A DNA stretch of 21,066 nucleotides, taken from positions 1-21,066 of the forward strand of contig LVLI01001125.1 of NCBI GenBank assembly GCA_001687465.1, written 5' to 3'. Position numbers and translations under genes: made by a program. Positions 1 to 9,472 of this stretch are shown piece by piece. Numbering within the stretch: position 1 is the first letter of the stretch; each line of letters begins with the position of its first letter. The notes below the pieces were generated by a model. It was given only the letters and a program-made list of their open reading frames with translations. It searched no databases and was not told the origin of the DNA. This stretch comes from Halocafeteria seosinensis. Taxonomy: Eukaryota > Sar > Bigyra > Bicosoecida.

Positions 1-831
1 CCCCCCCCCCCCAAAGTAAGTAAGTTTCGTTCTGATGAGATGCCGTAGAACCTCTGTCAAATAACTAGCAACGCCAGCTTGACGAGACACCTGCAGCAGG
101 AATAGCACTGTATACTACACTACTGTACCACCAATTTTGATTGTATGCACGGAACTTCCATCCGAGCTGCACTCAATTCCCTCGTTGTTTACATTCATAA
201 TCCAGTACCCGTTCCTCGTAACGCAACATTTGAGCGAATGGCCGACTGCGTTTATCGAAGCGAAACACAGTTACTTATGGTCGTTCACGGTAACTTCCTG
301 GGAAGTTCCTGCGTAACGCTGCGTTGCTCGATTCTTACCACAAGGCTCGGTTGGGGGTCCGCCCCGCCAAGGGCCGGAAGAACATCTCCCGTGAAACAAC
401 AAAAAGCATAGGGCCGCAAAGCCGTGGGGGTCACTAAGGGGCTTGGGGAGCCCTGGTGTCCACCTAAAGTGCCCTTGTTCCAGGGACGGGAGGAAGGCAC
501 GGAGGAAAACAGAATTTTACGCTTGTAGCTGGCTTTTAAGCTCCATTATTCTACAATTTTTTGGTCGTATTGAGCGAAACAGGGCGAAAGAACAGAGGAA
601 AGGACGCACTTCCTATCCTAGCTACCTTCTTGCTCGCAAACTTGCTGTATACACCGCCTCCCCCACTAGGAGAGCCACCAAGGAGAACGAACAAAAAGAT
701 CGATTTTTGGAGTATCTTGTCTGGTTTACGCCGAATAACGCGTACATTAACGTCGAACGACCGACTTTAATTACAGTTATAGTGCTTGTTATAGTATTTA
801 CCGAACCGTAGGACAAAGAACCGTCTCAAAA
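1..831. other. Gene-poor left edge with a 12-C run
   Basis: The window opens with twelve C residues (1-12). Short open frames occur on both strands (for example around 145-411 and 443-811), but their translations are low in recognisable motifs, overlap one another on opposite strands, and show no splice structure joining them to a conserved protein. I see no RNA gene or repeat array here. The last tens of bases before 832 must contain the promoter and 5' UTR of the downstream gene, but no clear TATA-like element stands out. Confidence 0.5.
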
Positions 832-1938
832 ATGGCAGATACGACTCCAGAAGTATTGGAAATCACAGGGGGCGAAGCCCGAAGGTAAGGAATTTATGCC
901 ATTTGGGTCCATGCGGGGAAGCACAAGGGCTTTTAGTTGTCCTCTATGGTTGCTGGCTCGCCTTACTGGCGGCTTGAGAGAGGAAACACTTCCGGGGACA
1001 AGAAGATAAGGGTCTTTGCTGGGGCGGGGAATGCAACGCGTGTCCCCTTATTTGAGTTTGAATTCATTGGCTTGTGGGTCAACTGTCTACTCATGCTGGG
1101 CTAATTGATTGTGACATTCAGAGGACGACGTGGCGGTGGTCGCGGTGGTGGACGCGGCAGAGGAAGAGGTGGTGGAAGAGGAGGGAGCGCAGGACGTCGC
1201 ACCAGTGGTTCACTTCCTCCAGGTAAGGAGCTGGGATAAGATATCTGGCGTCCGTGTGACCTAGCATTAGGTTGTATTTACTATCTGGTACAGATTTGAA
1301 GAACGCCCAAATTGTAAGAGTCAAGGGGGATAGCAGGCCTAATCGTGTTGCTAGAGCTGTAGCCAGCATGGCGAAGGAAGACGACCGACATGTGGTTGTC
1401 TGTGCTATTGGAGCCGTCAGTATCAACCAAGCTGTAAAATGTAAGTTTTCAAATATTTATGTGTCTCTTGATGCTATCGAATCGTGTATTGATAGTATTG
1501 ATGCGTTTCTTTGAATTTTCAGCCGTCATTATGGCCCGCCAAAACTTGCAAGAGGAGAACTTGGACTTTGAAGTGAGAGCCCGCCGTTTGCAGAAAGTGG
1601 GACGAGATGCTATTGCTTTGGAGTGCATCAAAGTCGGGGAAGTCAACAACAGCAAGAACGATGCTGAAATTCTGAGATTGTCGGGTCATAGTCTGCCTGA
1701 CAAGGTGGCCGGAGCTGTAGCCATGCGCGTCCGTGATGGACAAAACCCTGTCGTTATGGGTGTTGGCGCGGAAGTCGTAAAGCTGATGGTGAAGACTGTT
1801 GCCATCGCTAGTGACTATCTGCGTGAGGAAGGATATGAACTCCACTTCCGGCCTGTGTATGAAGAGGCGGAACTGAAGAGTGGGAGTGGTGTAGTCGTTC
1901 GCTTGGACGTCTCTGCCGTCCGTAAAGAAGCCGCCTAA
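832..1938 (+). CDS. RGG-rich protein with two tandem SpoVS-type domains
   Basis: Four exons: 832-884, 1122-1222, 1294-1440 and 1523-1938, with GT-AG introns of 237, 71 and 82 nt. The lengths sum to 717 nt, giving 238 residues and a TAA stop. ATG 832 follows AAA and is the first in frame. Residues about 18-45 are a Gly/Arg tract (exon 2, RGG-box type, as in RNA-binding proteins). Residues about 52-139 and 147-233 each resemble bacterial stage V sporulation protein S: the pattern V(R/K)(V)xGxSxPNxVA..AVA, then AIGAVSINQAVK in the first copy and VGAEVVKLMVKTVAIA in the second. SpoVS is a small domain with the Alba-like fold, presumed to bind nucleic acid. The second copy has lost the NQAVK signature, so the pair may be functionally asymmetric. 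Role in RNA or DNA binding is inferred from the fold and RGG tract only. An ordinary Alba protein is the main alternative, but the SpoVS motifs fit better. Confidence 0.85.
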
Positions 1939-2352
1939 GAATTTCGGATTGAGGTTTTTCCTTGAGCAATACACATGCCCGGTTCGTTGGTCTGTCAGCG
2001 TTACCCGAAGCAGTCTTTTACGTACAGTACTTGTCTCTGCTGCACCCTTCGGTCGTCCCATTACTTCCCGTCAGTGTAGATTCCGCTGAAAAATCCCCCC
2101 TTTATGGATGTAGAATCTAGACACAATCATACACAGCACCTCGTTAACCATGCGGCTCTGAATTTCTGAGATGTTGTACTTGGGTTTAGCAGGTTGAAGA
2201 TCGATTCGGAGTACATATTCTACACACCAGTGTTACAGCTTACGTGATTGGGTTGATTTCAGTTTTGCCTTTTTCTAGTATGGTCTCATTTCTTTCATTA
2301 AGGGGACAATTCTGGACGTGTTTCCTGGTGTGTAGCACCGAACTTCACGACA
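1939..2352. other. Intergenic spacer, nothing recognised
   Basis: A 414-nt spacer between two genes on the same strand. It should carry the 3' UTR of the SpoVS-type gene and the promoter of the TMEM94-like gene. I see no RNA gene, repeat or conserved coding segment. Short frames crossing the boundary are antisense or out-of-frame shadows of the flanking genes. Confidence 0.5.
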
Positions 2353-5300
2353 ATGGCTGCAGCCAGCCCAGGAACTCAGTCTTGGATAAGGAGGAGCCCC
2401 TCCGAAATCAATCACGGGATATCTGCTACTACGGCGACCACACTCAATGATGATGAGGACACTCAGTTAGTAGAGGAGGAGAGCTTTCGCACCGTGGACT
2501 ATGAAACAGTGGAAGTGGAGGACACACAGCATGCAGAGCAGCAGTCTGACCAGCGATCTTCCTTGAGGATGTGCAGCCATGGCCCTCATGATATCCATGT
2601 CGATTTTAGAGGGCTTTCACATAAGCTTGCGGCTCAGAGACTGTGTGGCTCTGTCAGGGATACCTTGAAACATCATGCTGAGTTCCTTCAGAAGCATGAC
2701 AATTGGAAACATGTGGCGACCCATCACCTTTGCACCTTCGAGTCTATATTGACCATGTTCGCTATTGTACTGTTGATTCTAGATTTCTTTATCCGGGATG
2801 GCTGCTATCCCTGGACAAACTTGGCTGTTTCAGCTGTCTTGGGCGTCTGCCTGGGCGGCCACGTATATTTGCTCTTGCGCCGGGCTGCTACACTCAAATG
2901 GGAGGCAACAGCTCGAATGCGGCGGGCCTTGTACGAATTTGAAGCAGCTACCGTTCATTCTTCGTTTATTGACATCGATGATAAAGAAGCAGAAAAAATT
3001 AAAGGGCTAACTTCTGGTAATAATGCCAGCACCCCTGCTAGTGGCCGTCATGTGGATCATACTGGCGTCAACCGAGAGGGCAAGCAGACAAGGCTATATG
3101 GTGACGCACTCCTTCGCGCCGTTCAACCCTTAACATTTCACTCAACCCACGAAGGCATTACGTCATATCTGACGTATAGAAGTGGGGAGTGGTTACGCCT
3201 TCCACTCCACTGTCTTGTAAAAGGGGATGTTGTGGCTTTGAAGCCAGGGGAGATATCGCCCGCTACTGTTCGCTGTGTGGACGATCCGTTCCAGGAAGGA
3301 GCAAACGAAAGCTCAACGAATCCAGATTCCCACAACAAAGCACCACCGGTTGTGGTGCCAAGTGGATACAGGATTCCTTGCCTGCTAGGATCGCTGCTCG
3401 TGAAACAGACAACAGCACCTGGTGCGCACCGAGCAGGATCCCCTCAGACCAGTTCCGAAGGCATTGGTCGCTCTCCAGGCCAACGAGCCCGCGATTTGTT
3501 AGTTGTCAATGGAGATTCGAGGCGGTTTATTTTACTCGAAACGCCATTGGGGACACTACTAAGGCAGAGATTATGTGCCCCATTACGTCCTCGCCCTCTT
3601 TTCGTACTTCATTTAGAATCTATGTTTCAGGTGGTGCGTGTGCTAACAGTATCTCTCCTGGTAGGAAGTATCATAGCGGCAGCTGTTCGAGCATCCACTG
3701 ATACTTCGAATTTAGATCCATTGCCGTTGGTGTTCAGTCACACTTCCCTAATGGTTGTGTGCTCCATACCACTATCATTTCCGTTTCTTGTGACCATCGG
3801 AGAAAGTTGGGTGACTGCCCAGGTGTTGTCTTTGCAGGAAAGGGCTATGCTCCGATGGAGATGGAAAGAATGGAAGAAGTCGCTTAGCCGCAAAGCAGAC
3901 GAAGCAGTCGCTGCTGCAGCTCGTGAACCAAAGCATCACAACGCCGACACAGATATCTTGAACTCTTCCCCTGCTAACTGGAATACAGGTGCAGGTTCTG
4001 TTAGTATAAGCCAGATGCGGTCTTATCTCCACAAACACTTTGGAATTGACGAGAAGAACCTTCGGCCGCTGAAAGTTGGCAGACGGATCAAACGGTGTTG
4101 TTGCTTTCAGTGGCCGGAAGGTGGGATCTTCGAATGCCAAGTTTTGCCGTCCATTAAGAAGAGATATTGCCCATGTCTTGTAAAAGAACTTCCCGAGAAA
4201 AAACGACGGCGCCGGAAAAGGCGCCGGAGAAGGAGTAACCAATCTTCAACGAAGGACAACACTCATCACCGTGCTGGGTCAACTTCTACGAACTTCCAGT
4301 TCATAACGTCAGAATTTGGGGATGACCAGCCGCTCACAGAAGATGGCAGAGCCTCAACGGATGGAAACAGCTGCGCTACTAAAGCCTTTCGATGCTTAGC
4401 AAAGTATTTATGCTTATCCATTTGTAGAAGGAAAGATACGAAGAAGTGGAAGCTGCGCGAGAATAAAGATATCGAACTGGCAGCCTGGGACGCGGGTCCT
4501 TACAAAGACGCGCGTGAACTGTTTATTGCTCAGTGCAACGATGTCGGTGGTGTTGATCTGTATGGGGGTCTCGTCCCCACCGAGTATTGGCAAGATGAAT
4601 ACAGCACAGAACATACAAGCACTCTGGAGAGCTCTGCAAAGTCTGTCCGAAGCATATTAGAAGAGTCAAAGTCTTCTGTCCAACACATGAGTGTGTCACG
4701 ACCTTCTCGAAAACGATCGGCGCCCTCGTTTCAGTCCATCTCTATGAAGGAATGGGAGAAGCCAATATTCTGGAGAAGTTTGAGCTACTTCTTCGACGCC
4801 GTCACGCGACCTGCTGAGTTTAGTGAGGTTCCTGCGTTACATCAGCTTATCCGTCGCCTTCTGCAAACACCGCCGGATAAGGAGGACCACACATCCGTAA
4901 AGGTAGACGCCAATGGCCTGGTGCTTGGGGACGATACTGTACCGGGGCTTACTCCACCTCCTGACGTGGGTTTTGGCCTAGAGCCAATTCGGACTCCACT
5001 GCTTTCGTCGCAATTTGTTTTACGGTTCGGGGAAAGTACATCCTTCGTCTGTGCTGAACGGCCCACTGTATGCAATCCTGAGCTTGTTGCTGAACATGCG
5101 CTGTTCCAAAAAGGGGAAGAGGGGTCGGTAATTGTAGATTTACACGCGGATGATACAGCTTCGCATGGCGTCCGGTTTGATGATCCACGATGGCCTAGAT
5201 ATCTGTCTGCGCTAAAGCCTATGGGACTTGCCGCGTTACTGAACTCTCGTTACTCAGGTGCTCAAGCTCTTCCTGAATTGACCGATCCCCTGACCGATTG

Positions 5301-8300
5301 GCCGGGGAGGAATAAGACGGATGAGAGCACGGGTAACGAAACGAAGAACTCAGCAAACGGTAGCCCTCCGGGCAATGCTCGGTCCGGTTTGGATGAGGAT
5401 GACTCCCAAAGTGGAAGTAAAGTACCTACTCATCCACGAAAGTCCCGTTGGAACCCTGTATCATCTCTAGGAAAGATGACTTCAAAATTTCTTTCGCCCT
5501 ACCGAGGATACAATGCTGGCAGTTCGAATGCCGACAAAGACTCGCAGAACCTACCTCTTGAGCGTAGCGAGATACAGGGAGACAACGATAGCAAGTTTCC
5601 ACGGAGACTTCAGTCGATCTCCTCGTTTCAACAAAAAGCAGTGGCAGTCATGGACGCCGACAATAGTACGCGCGGGTTGATTAGACTTTCAGAAGCCGTT
5701 CGTGATATTCCTGTCACGAATTGGGTAGTAAACTTTGCTCGAAGTTTGGGATTTACTGACCACGATATTGACTACTTTGCGCACAAACGACACCTTTACT
5801 TGATGAGCCCCATCCCTCACGCTCTTCCGTCTGTTGCACGCAGTGACCTTTCACTTGGTAGGAATCTCTTGAATACAAGTGCACCAATACTGCCCAGTAG
5901 AAAGGATGTCTGGCCACTAAAGAATCGTTCGATGTGGCTGAACCCTGCTATGTCTTCTACCGTGGTTAGAGACAAGAGAACTAACAAGCTACAGATGCTG
6001 TCAACTGGTCCCTTACCGTTCGTCTTGAATCACTGCAGTGACCACTGGGATGGAGGTGCAATCTGGCCGTTGAGCAAAAAGAAGAAGGAGAATATTATGG
6101 AAACTTGGAAACATTGGCAGGCAGAAGATCTACACTGTATTGCGATTTCTTACGATCCAGTTTCCAATCAAGAAACTTCCCTGTTTCGTAAACTGGATGA
6201 AGCTGCGACCGCTCAAGCGAATGTTGCACGAACAGAAGCAGCTGCTGCTCTCCGACGAGCGGTTGCAGCCAGACGCGCCAGGAGACAGGGAAGATATCAG
6301 AAGTCTAAAGCAATCATGTCCTTCCGAGGCTCCCTTGATGAAGGAGGCGGGGATTCCGAATCGGTAGATACGCCTACTGATCCCGTGGTTAATATTGACG
6401 TGGGGCTCAGCATTGATACTACGTCCATTGTTTTATTGGACGGATCTCCTGTTCATAAAATGACTAATGACCCTTCGTCTAGTACTCGTCGGCGGCGCAC
6501 TGGCGATGAAGGGAAGCAGGACTCCCTTGAGGAACCCGAGCACAATTTTGCCGAGGAAGCTGAACAACGACTCCTGGATATGCAAGATAGACAGATATTT
6601 ATCGGGATGATTGCCAGCCGCTATCAGCCACACGCTAAGATTCAAAGTTTGATTAAGAATTTGAGCAAAGCTGGAGTCAGGTTTGTGTATTCCACCGCAA
6701 GGAATTACTTCCGGACAAGGCCGTTGGCTAACAAGATGGGTTTGGAAACGGGGTGGAATTGCGCAATAAGTCTGAAGGATCGTTCTTCAGAACATCGGGA
6801 GGACTACAGTGAGGAAGCAGGTACAGATTCTGACTTATCTTTCGACGCCGATGACATAATGCTGGAGAACGACTGGAATTTGGCACACCAGGACCAACGC
6901 CTAACCAAGCTTCAGAAGCTGCATGAGTGGGACTTCAAGGCCCAGTTGCCACATGGCCTCTCTGAGATTCGGGAGCATCTAGTTGAAAAGGACAATGTTC
7001 CTTTATTGGTTTCTCTCTACACTGACGCAACACCGACGGCACTCGCGGGAATGATGAGAATTATGCAAGAAAACGGAGAAACCGTCACTGTAGTACCATC
7101 TACTCTTGATCGATCAAGCCCGATGCTCTGCAGCGTGGCCAACTCGTCCGTTACTATCGATTCCAATGAAACTCGGACAGATCAAAAACTACTCACGAAT
7201 CCTTTCTTCAGCGATTGCAGGCCCAGCTCGTTGATGCAGCAAGAGGGGTTTAATCCCTATCTCCGCTTGAGTAACGCTGCGGCGTCATTGTCAGCAAGTC
7301 TAAGTGTCCCCCCTTCTAGTGTCCACGTCCTGGTTAAGACTATGAAATTCAGTCAAGCAGGTGTGGCTAATTGGAGACAGGCCCTGGTGTTTCTGCTCGT
7401 CATGCACGTCATCATCTCGCTTTTGCCTTTAATGTCGGTAATTTTCTTTAGTATTCCTGCGGCAATTGAACATGTTGACTGCCTGTGGCTGACGCTGATT
7501 ATCTTCCCCGCGCTGGTACTTTCGATGCTGTCGACTCCGCCAGAACCCCTCGCTATGACTGAGAAGAGAACGCCATTTAAGAGAGACGGTCAGTTTGAAT
7601 ACTATCAGAATGTCCTTTCCCCGGAAGAAGCTTCTCGACTTTCAAGCTTCAAGTACTCTGGGCAACATTGCCACGGCTGTGTGGCACACCCTTGCCAGGG
7701 GCAGAAATTTAGCACAGCATCCGGTGCAAGGGTCGATCCAAACCCTGATGACTACACTGCCGAGCCTCATCCAGAAGATTTGGGTACTTGCAGCTGGATG
7801 ACGGGTCCTTCTGTTTTTTTTGCTAGTCACATTGCCGAAATTCCATACGGAGACGTTAGCGAAGCACAGACATCGAAGCGATTCTCTGTCTGGAGTGCTA
7901 GCACTGGGAGGCGCTTACCGATGAAAGCTCGGAGACAGGCCTCAGCAAAGAAGATGCCCTTCCCCTCTCGGTGTTTTGCCATACTTATTCAGTTGGTGCT
8001 TGTCTCGGTCCCTACGGTTGCTGCAGCACTGATTCTTTACCTTGTTCATGAGGAGCGAATTAGTGGCAGGTCAGGGTTGTCCGGCTTTTCTGATTCTCCT
8101 TCCGATTTTGGCCCAGAAAGTTCGCCGGTATGTATAGGAAGCCTCGCTCGTGTAGAAGCACTAGCCTCTCGGATCAGTCAGACAACCGTCGCTTCTTTAA
8201 TAGTCCTAAGTTCTGTGTCCTACTCTGGGACCATGATGTATCGTTCCCACCATGTGTGGAAGGAGCCCCCTATCAAGAATTCGGTGTGGGTTCTTATATG

Positions 8301-8595
8301 CGTTTCTTGTGTCGTACTACAGTGGTTGTATAACGAGGTGGTTGCAATTTCCGTGATATCCTGGTTTCTAAACAAGGGAGGGTTTTCCGAAGATGACGCA
8401 AACATTTCAACTGCATTCCCTATTTGGCTCCGGAGTTTGGGCGTTGTCGAGGGTGCAGCACTGCTAGGATGGCCTATAGTTCTAATAATGTGGACCAGCA
8501 TAGTAAAGCACATGGACAGGAAGCATTTTGAAAGGTTGATGCTTAGATTGCGAGCATACTTCGATACAAGACTGGGTATGTACAGCCCGCGGTGA
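2353..8595 (+). CDS. TMEM94/ERMA-like P-type ATPase relative, 2080 residues, intronless
   Basis: One uninterrupted frame from ATG 2353 to TGA 8593-8595. Visible order: TM1 and TM2 (residues about 130-175), an actuator-like segment with CLVKGDVVALKPGEISPA (about 286-303), TM3 and TM4 with a proline-rich core CSIPLSFPF (about 426-483), a very long cytoplasmic part (about 485-1670), then six hydrophobic segments (about 1676-1700, 1708-1727, 1873-1900, 1943-1961, 1977-2002, 2029-2053): ten in all, as in TMEM94. Diagnostic TMEM94 matches are FDDPRWPRYLSALKPMGL (from 942), CSDHWDG (about 1228), MGLETGWNCAISL (about 1463-1475) and VPLLVSLYTDATP (about 1548). TMEM94 is an ER membrane protein reported to act in magnesium handling. 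The protein is about 700 residues longer than the vertebrate one, through charged low-complexity inserts including a Lys/Arg cluster at 615-630. The DKTG phosphorylation motif is not found. Transport activity is therefore uncertain. Confidence 0.9.
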   Translation: MAAASPGTQSWIRRSPSEINHGISATTATTLNDDEDTQLVEEESFRTVDYETVEVEDTQHAEQQSDQRSSLRMCSHGPHDIHVDFRGLSHKLAAQRLCGSVRDTLKHHAEFLQKHDNWKHVATHHLCTFESILTMFAIVLLILDFFIRDGCYPWTNLAVSAVLGVCLGGHVYLLLRRAATLKWEATARMRRALYEFEAATVHSSFIDIDDKEAEKIKGLTSGNNASTPASGRHVDHTGVNREGKQTRLYGDALLRAVQPLTFHSTHEGITSYLTYRSGEWLRLPLHCLVKGDVVALKPGEISPATVRCVDDPFQEGANESSTNPDSHNKAPPVVVPSGYRIPCLLGSLLVKQTTAPGAHRAGSPQTSSEGIGRSPGQRARDLLVVNGDSRRFILLETPLGTLLRQRLCAPLRPRPLFVLHLESMFQVVRVLTVSLLVGSIIAAAVRASTDTSNLDPLPLVFSHTSLMVVCSIPLSFPFLVTIGESWVTAQVLSLQERAMLRWRWKEWKKSLSRKADEAVAAAAREPKHHNADTDILNSSPANWNTGAGSVSISQMRSYLHKHFGIDEKNLRPLKVGRRIKRCCCFQWPEGGIFECQVLPSIKKRYCPCLVKELPEKKRRRRKRRRRRSNQSSTKDNTHHRAGSTSTNFQFITSEFGDDQPLTEDGRASTDGNSCATKAFRCLAKYLCLSICRRKDTKKWKLRENKDIELAAWDAGPYKDARELFIAQCNDVGGVDLYGGLVPTEYWQDEYSTEHTSTLESSAKSVRSILEESKSSVQHMSVSRPSRKRSAPSFQSISMKEWEKPIFWRSLSYFFDAVTRPAEFSEVPALHQLIRRLLQTPPDKEDHTSVKVDANGLVLGDDTVPGLTPPPDVGFGLEPIRTPLLSSQFVLRFGESTSFVCAERPTVCNPELVAEHALFQKGEEGSVIVDLHADDTASHGVRFDDPRWPRYLSALKPMGLAALLNSRYSGAQALPELTDPLTDWPGRNKTDESTGNETKNSANGSPPGNARSGLDEDDSQSGSKVPTHPRKSRWNPVSSLGKMTSKFLSPYRGYNAGSSNADKDSQNLPLERSEIQGDNDSKFPRRLQSISSFQQKAVAVMDADNSTRGLIRLSEAVRDIPVTNWVVNFARSLGFTDHDIDYFAHKRHLYLMSPIPHALPSVARSDLSLGRNLLNTSAPILPSRKDVWPLKNRSMWLNPAMSSTVVRDKRTNKLQMLSTGPLPFVLNHCSDHWDGGAIWPLSKKKKENIMETWKHWQAEDLHCIAISYDPVSNQETSLFRKLDEAATAQANVARTEAAAALRRAVAARRARRQGRYQKSKAIMSFRGSLDEGGGDSESVDTPTDPVVNIDVGLSIDTTSIVLLDGSPVHKMTNDPSSSTRRRRTGDEGKQDSLEEPEHNFAEEAEQRLLDMQDRQIFIGMIASRYQPHAKIQSLIKNLSKAGVRFVYSTARNYFRTRPLANKMGLETGWNCAISLKDRSSEHREDYSEEAGTDSDLSFDADDIMLENDWNLAHQDQRLTKLQKLHEWDFKAQLPHGLSEIREHLVEKDNVPLLVSLYTDATPTALAGMMRIMQENGETVTVVPSTLDRSSPMLCSVANSSVTIDSNETRTDQKLLTNPFFSDCRPSSLMQQEGFNPYLRLSNAAASLSASLSVPPSSVHVLVKTMKFSQAGVANWRQALVFLLVMHVIISLLPLMSVIFFSIPAAIEHVDCLWLTLIIFPALVLSMLSTPPEPLAMTEKRTPFKRDGQFEYYQNVLSPEEASRLSSFKYSGQHCHGCVAHPCQGQKFSTASGARVDPNPDDYTAEPHPEDLGTCSWMTGPSVFFASHIAEIPYGDVSEAQTSKRFSVWSASTGRRLPMKARRQASAKKMPFPSRCFAILIQLVLVSVPTVAAALILYLVHEERISGRSGLSGFSDSPSDFGPESSPVCIGSLARVEALASRISQTTVASLIVLSSVSYSGTMMYRSHHVWKEPPIKNSVWVLICVSCVVLQWLYNEVVAISVISWFLNKGGFSEDDANISTAFPIWLRSLGVVEGAALLGWPIVLIMWTSIVKHMDRKHFERLMLRLRAYFDTRLGMYSPR

Positions 8596-8802
8596 GCAAG
8601 TTCAGCTCATGCAATTAGGGCCCATGTGACATCTATCACAATTTTGGAACAATGTTTCCGAATCCGCGGCCTTTGTTGCGCTATCGTCGGCTTGAAGTGG
8701 GCTCTACCAGCGACTTCATACAACACAGTCGTGCAGCATGCTTGAAGCAGCGACGATAAGCGCTGACTCGCGATCAACTTGTATCAAGACCGCAGAGGGA
8801 CC

Positions 8803-9034
8803 ATGCGCGCGCAGGTAAGCTACATTCTTACTCATGAAACGTATTAGAGATCATATACGCAGTCTCTTATCTGTGTTTCAGACGACGGTAACAGACATGA
8901 GCTCCATGCCTCCGTTGGTAGCGTTGGTATCTACATTCTGGAATCCCGCAATTTTCCGGGAAATGATGGAAGAACTGGAGTCTGGTGAACTTCATCAAAG
9001 GCTTGATTGGAACCCCTTCTTGAAAAGAGATTAG
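8803..9034 (+). CDS. Possible two-exon small protein, 54 residues
   Basis: A 12-nt first exon (8803-8814, four codons) ends at GTAAGC. The intron runs to TTTCAG at 8881, and the second exon 8882-9034 keeps the frame to TAG. The 66-nt intron size matches the other introns here. The frame is closed by TGA a short way upstream of ATG 8803, so this is the first possible start. The predicted protein has a short hydrophobic stretch (PPLVALVSTFW, about 14-24) and an acidic, Glu-rich part, ending in DWNPFLKRD. I do not recognise it. It lies between the TMEM94-like gene and a decayed methyltransferase copy. It could equally be a noncoding transcript or part of a longer gene whose other exons I cannot see. 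Confidence 0.35.
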
Positions 9035-9084
9035 AGGAGTTGAGTGTGGATACAATTCTGCATGAGATTGTAACCGAATCATAT

Positions 9085-9472
9085 GCACTGCTCGAGACGC
9101 ATTGGAATTCTGCAGAAACTTCTGCGCTGCTCAAAGTGTATTGCTACACCAGTGCGATGCGTGTGAATTCATGACGATTTCCCGGAAGTTACGTACTGAC
9201 GTATTCACTGGACAGCTTCCGAATCAGAAAATTAATAATGATTCCCATGTAGAGAATCTGCGGGTCATTGTTACCAATGACACTTTTTTTCAAAGAAAGA
9301 TCCGAACCGAGGAAGGCATCTCTTTATAGACGCATCGGATGTCAATTCTAGCGTTCATCTTTGGCCCGTCCCTGCTTGCCATGGGCGAATACCGCTCCTC
9401 GTTAAGAGGATGCGGCCGTTTTCCTGGCCGAGTGGGCCATCTGTTGTTGTATACTGGAATAAGAGTGGGCGG
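9085..9472 (-). pseudogene. Decayed, internally deleted copy of the CNMT-like methyltransferase gene
   Basis: On the minus strand this segment matches the intact gene at 18300-19957 and its upstream DNA. About 9085-9135 corresponds to the exon at 19114-19211, and about 9161-9364 corresponds to 19841-20061, covering the first coding exon and upstream sequence. A shorter match near 9453-9472 corresponds to 20069-20088. About 620 nt (four exons and their introns) present between these blocks in the intact gene are missing. In the first block four bases are lost after the AAGTTTC sequence. In the exon-1 copy one G is lost (AAGGCTGTCC becomes AAGCTGTCC) and the PD of the conserved PDFLIR motif is changed to IN. 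No functional product is expected. It is in the same orientation as its parent, about 10.7 kb away. Confidence 0.8.

Noticed and set aside
832-1938. Ordinary eukaryotic Alba-domain protein with RGG repeats
   Set aside because: The general architecture fits Alba-RGG, but the residue patterns (SxPNxVAxAVA and AIGAxxxNQAVK) are those of SpoVS, and there are two such units.
1519-2061. 180-codon minus-strand frame antisense to the SpoVS-type gene
   Set aside because: It runs opposite to the conserved fourth exon and shows no recognisable protein.
3189-3701. 170-codon plus-strand frame within the TMEM94-like gene
   Set aside because: It is a shifted-frame shadow of the real coding sequence, with no homology or independent start context.
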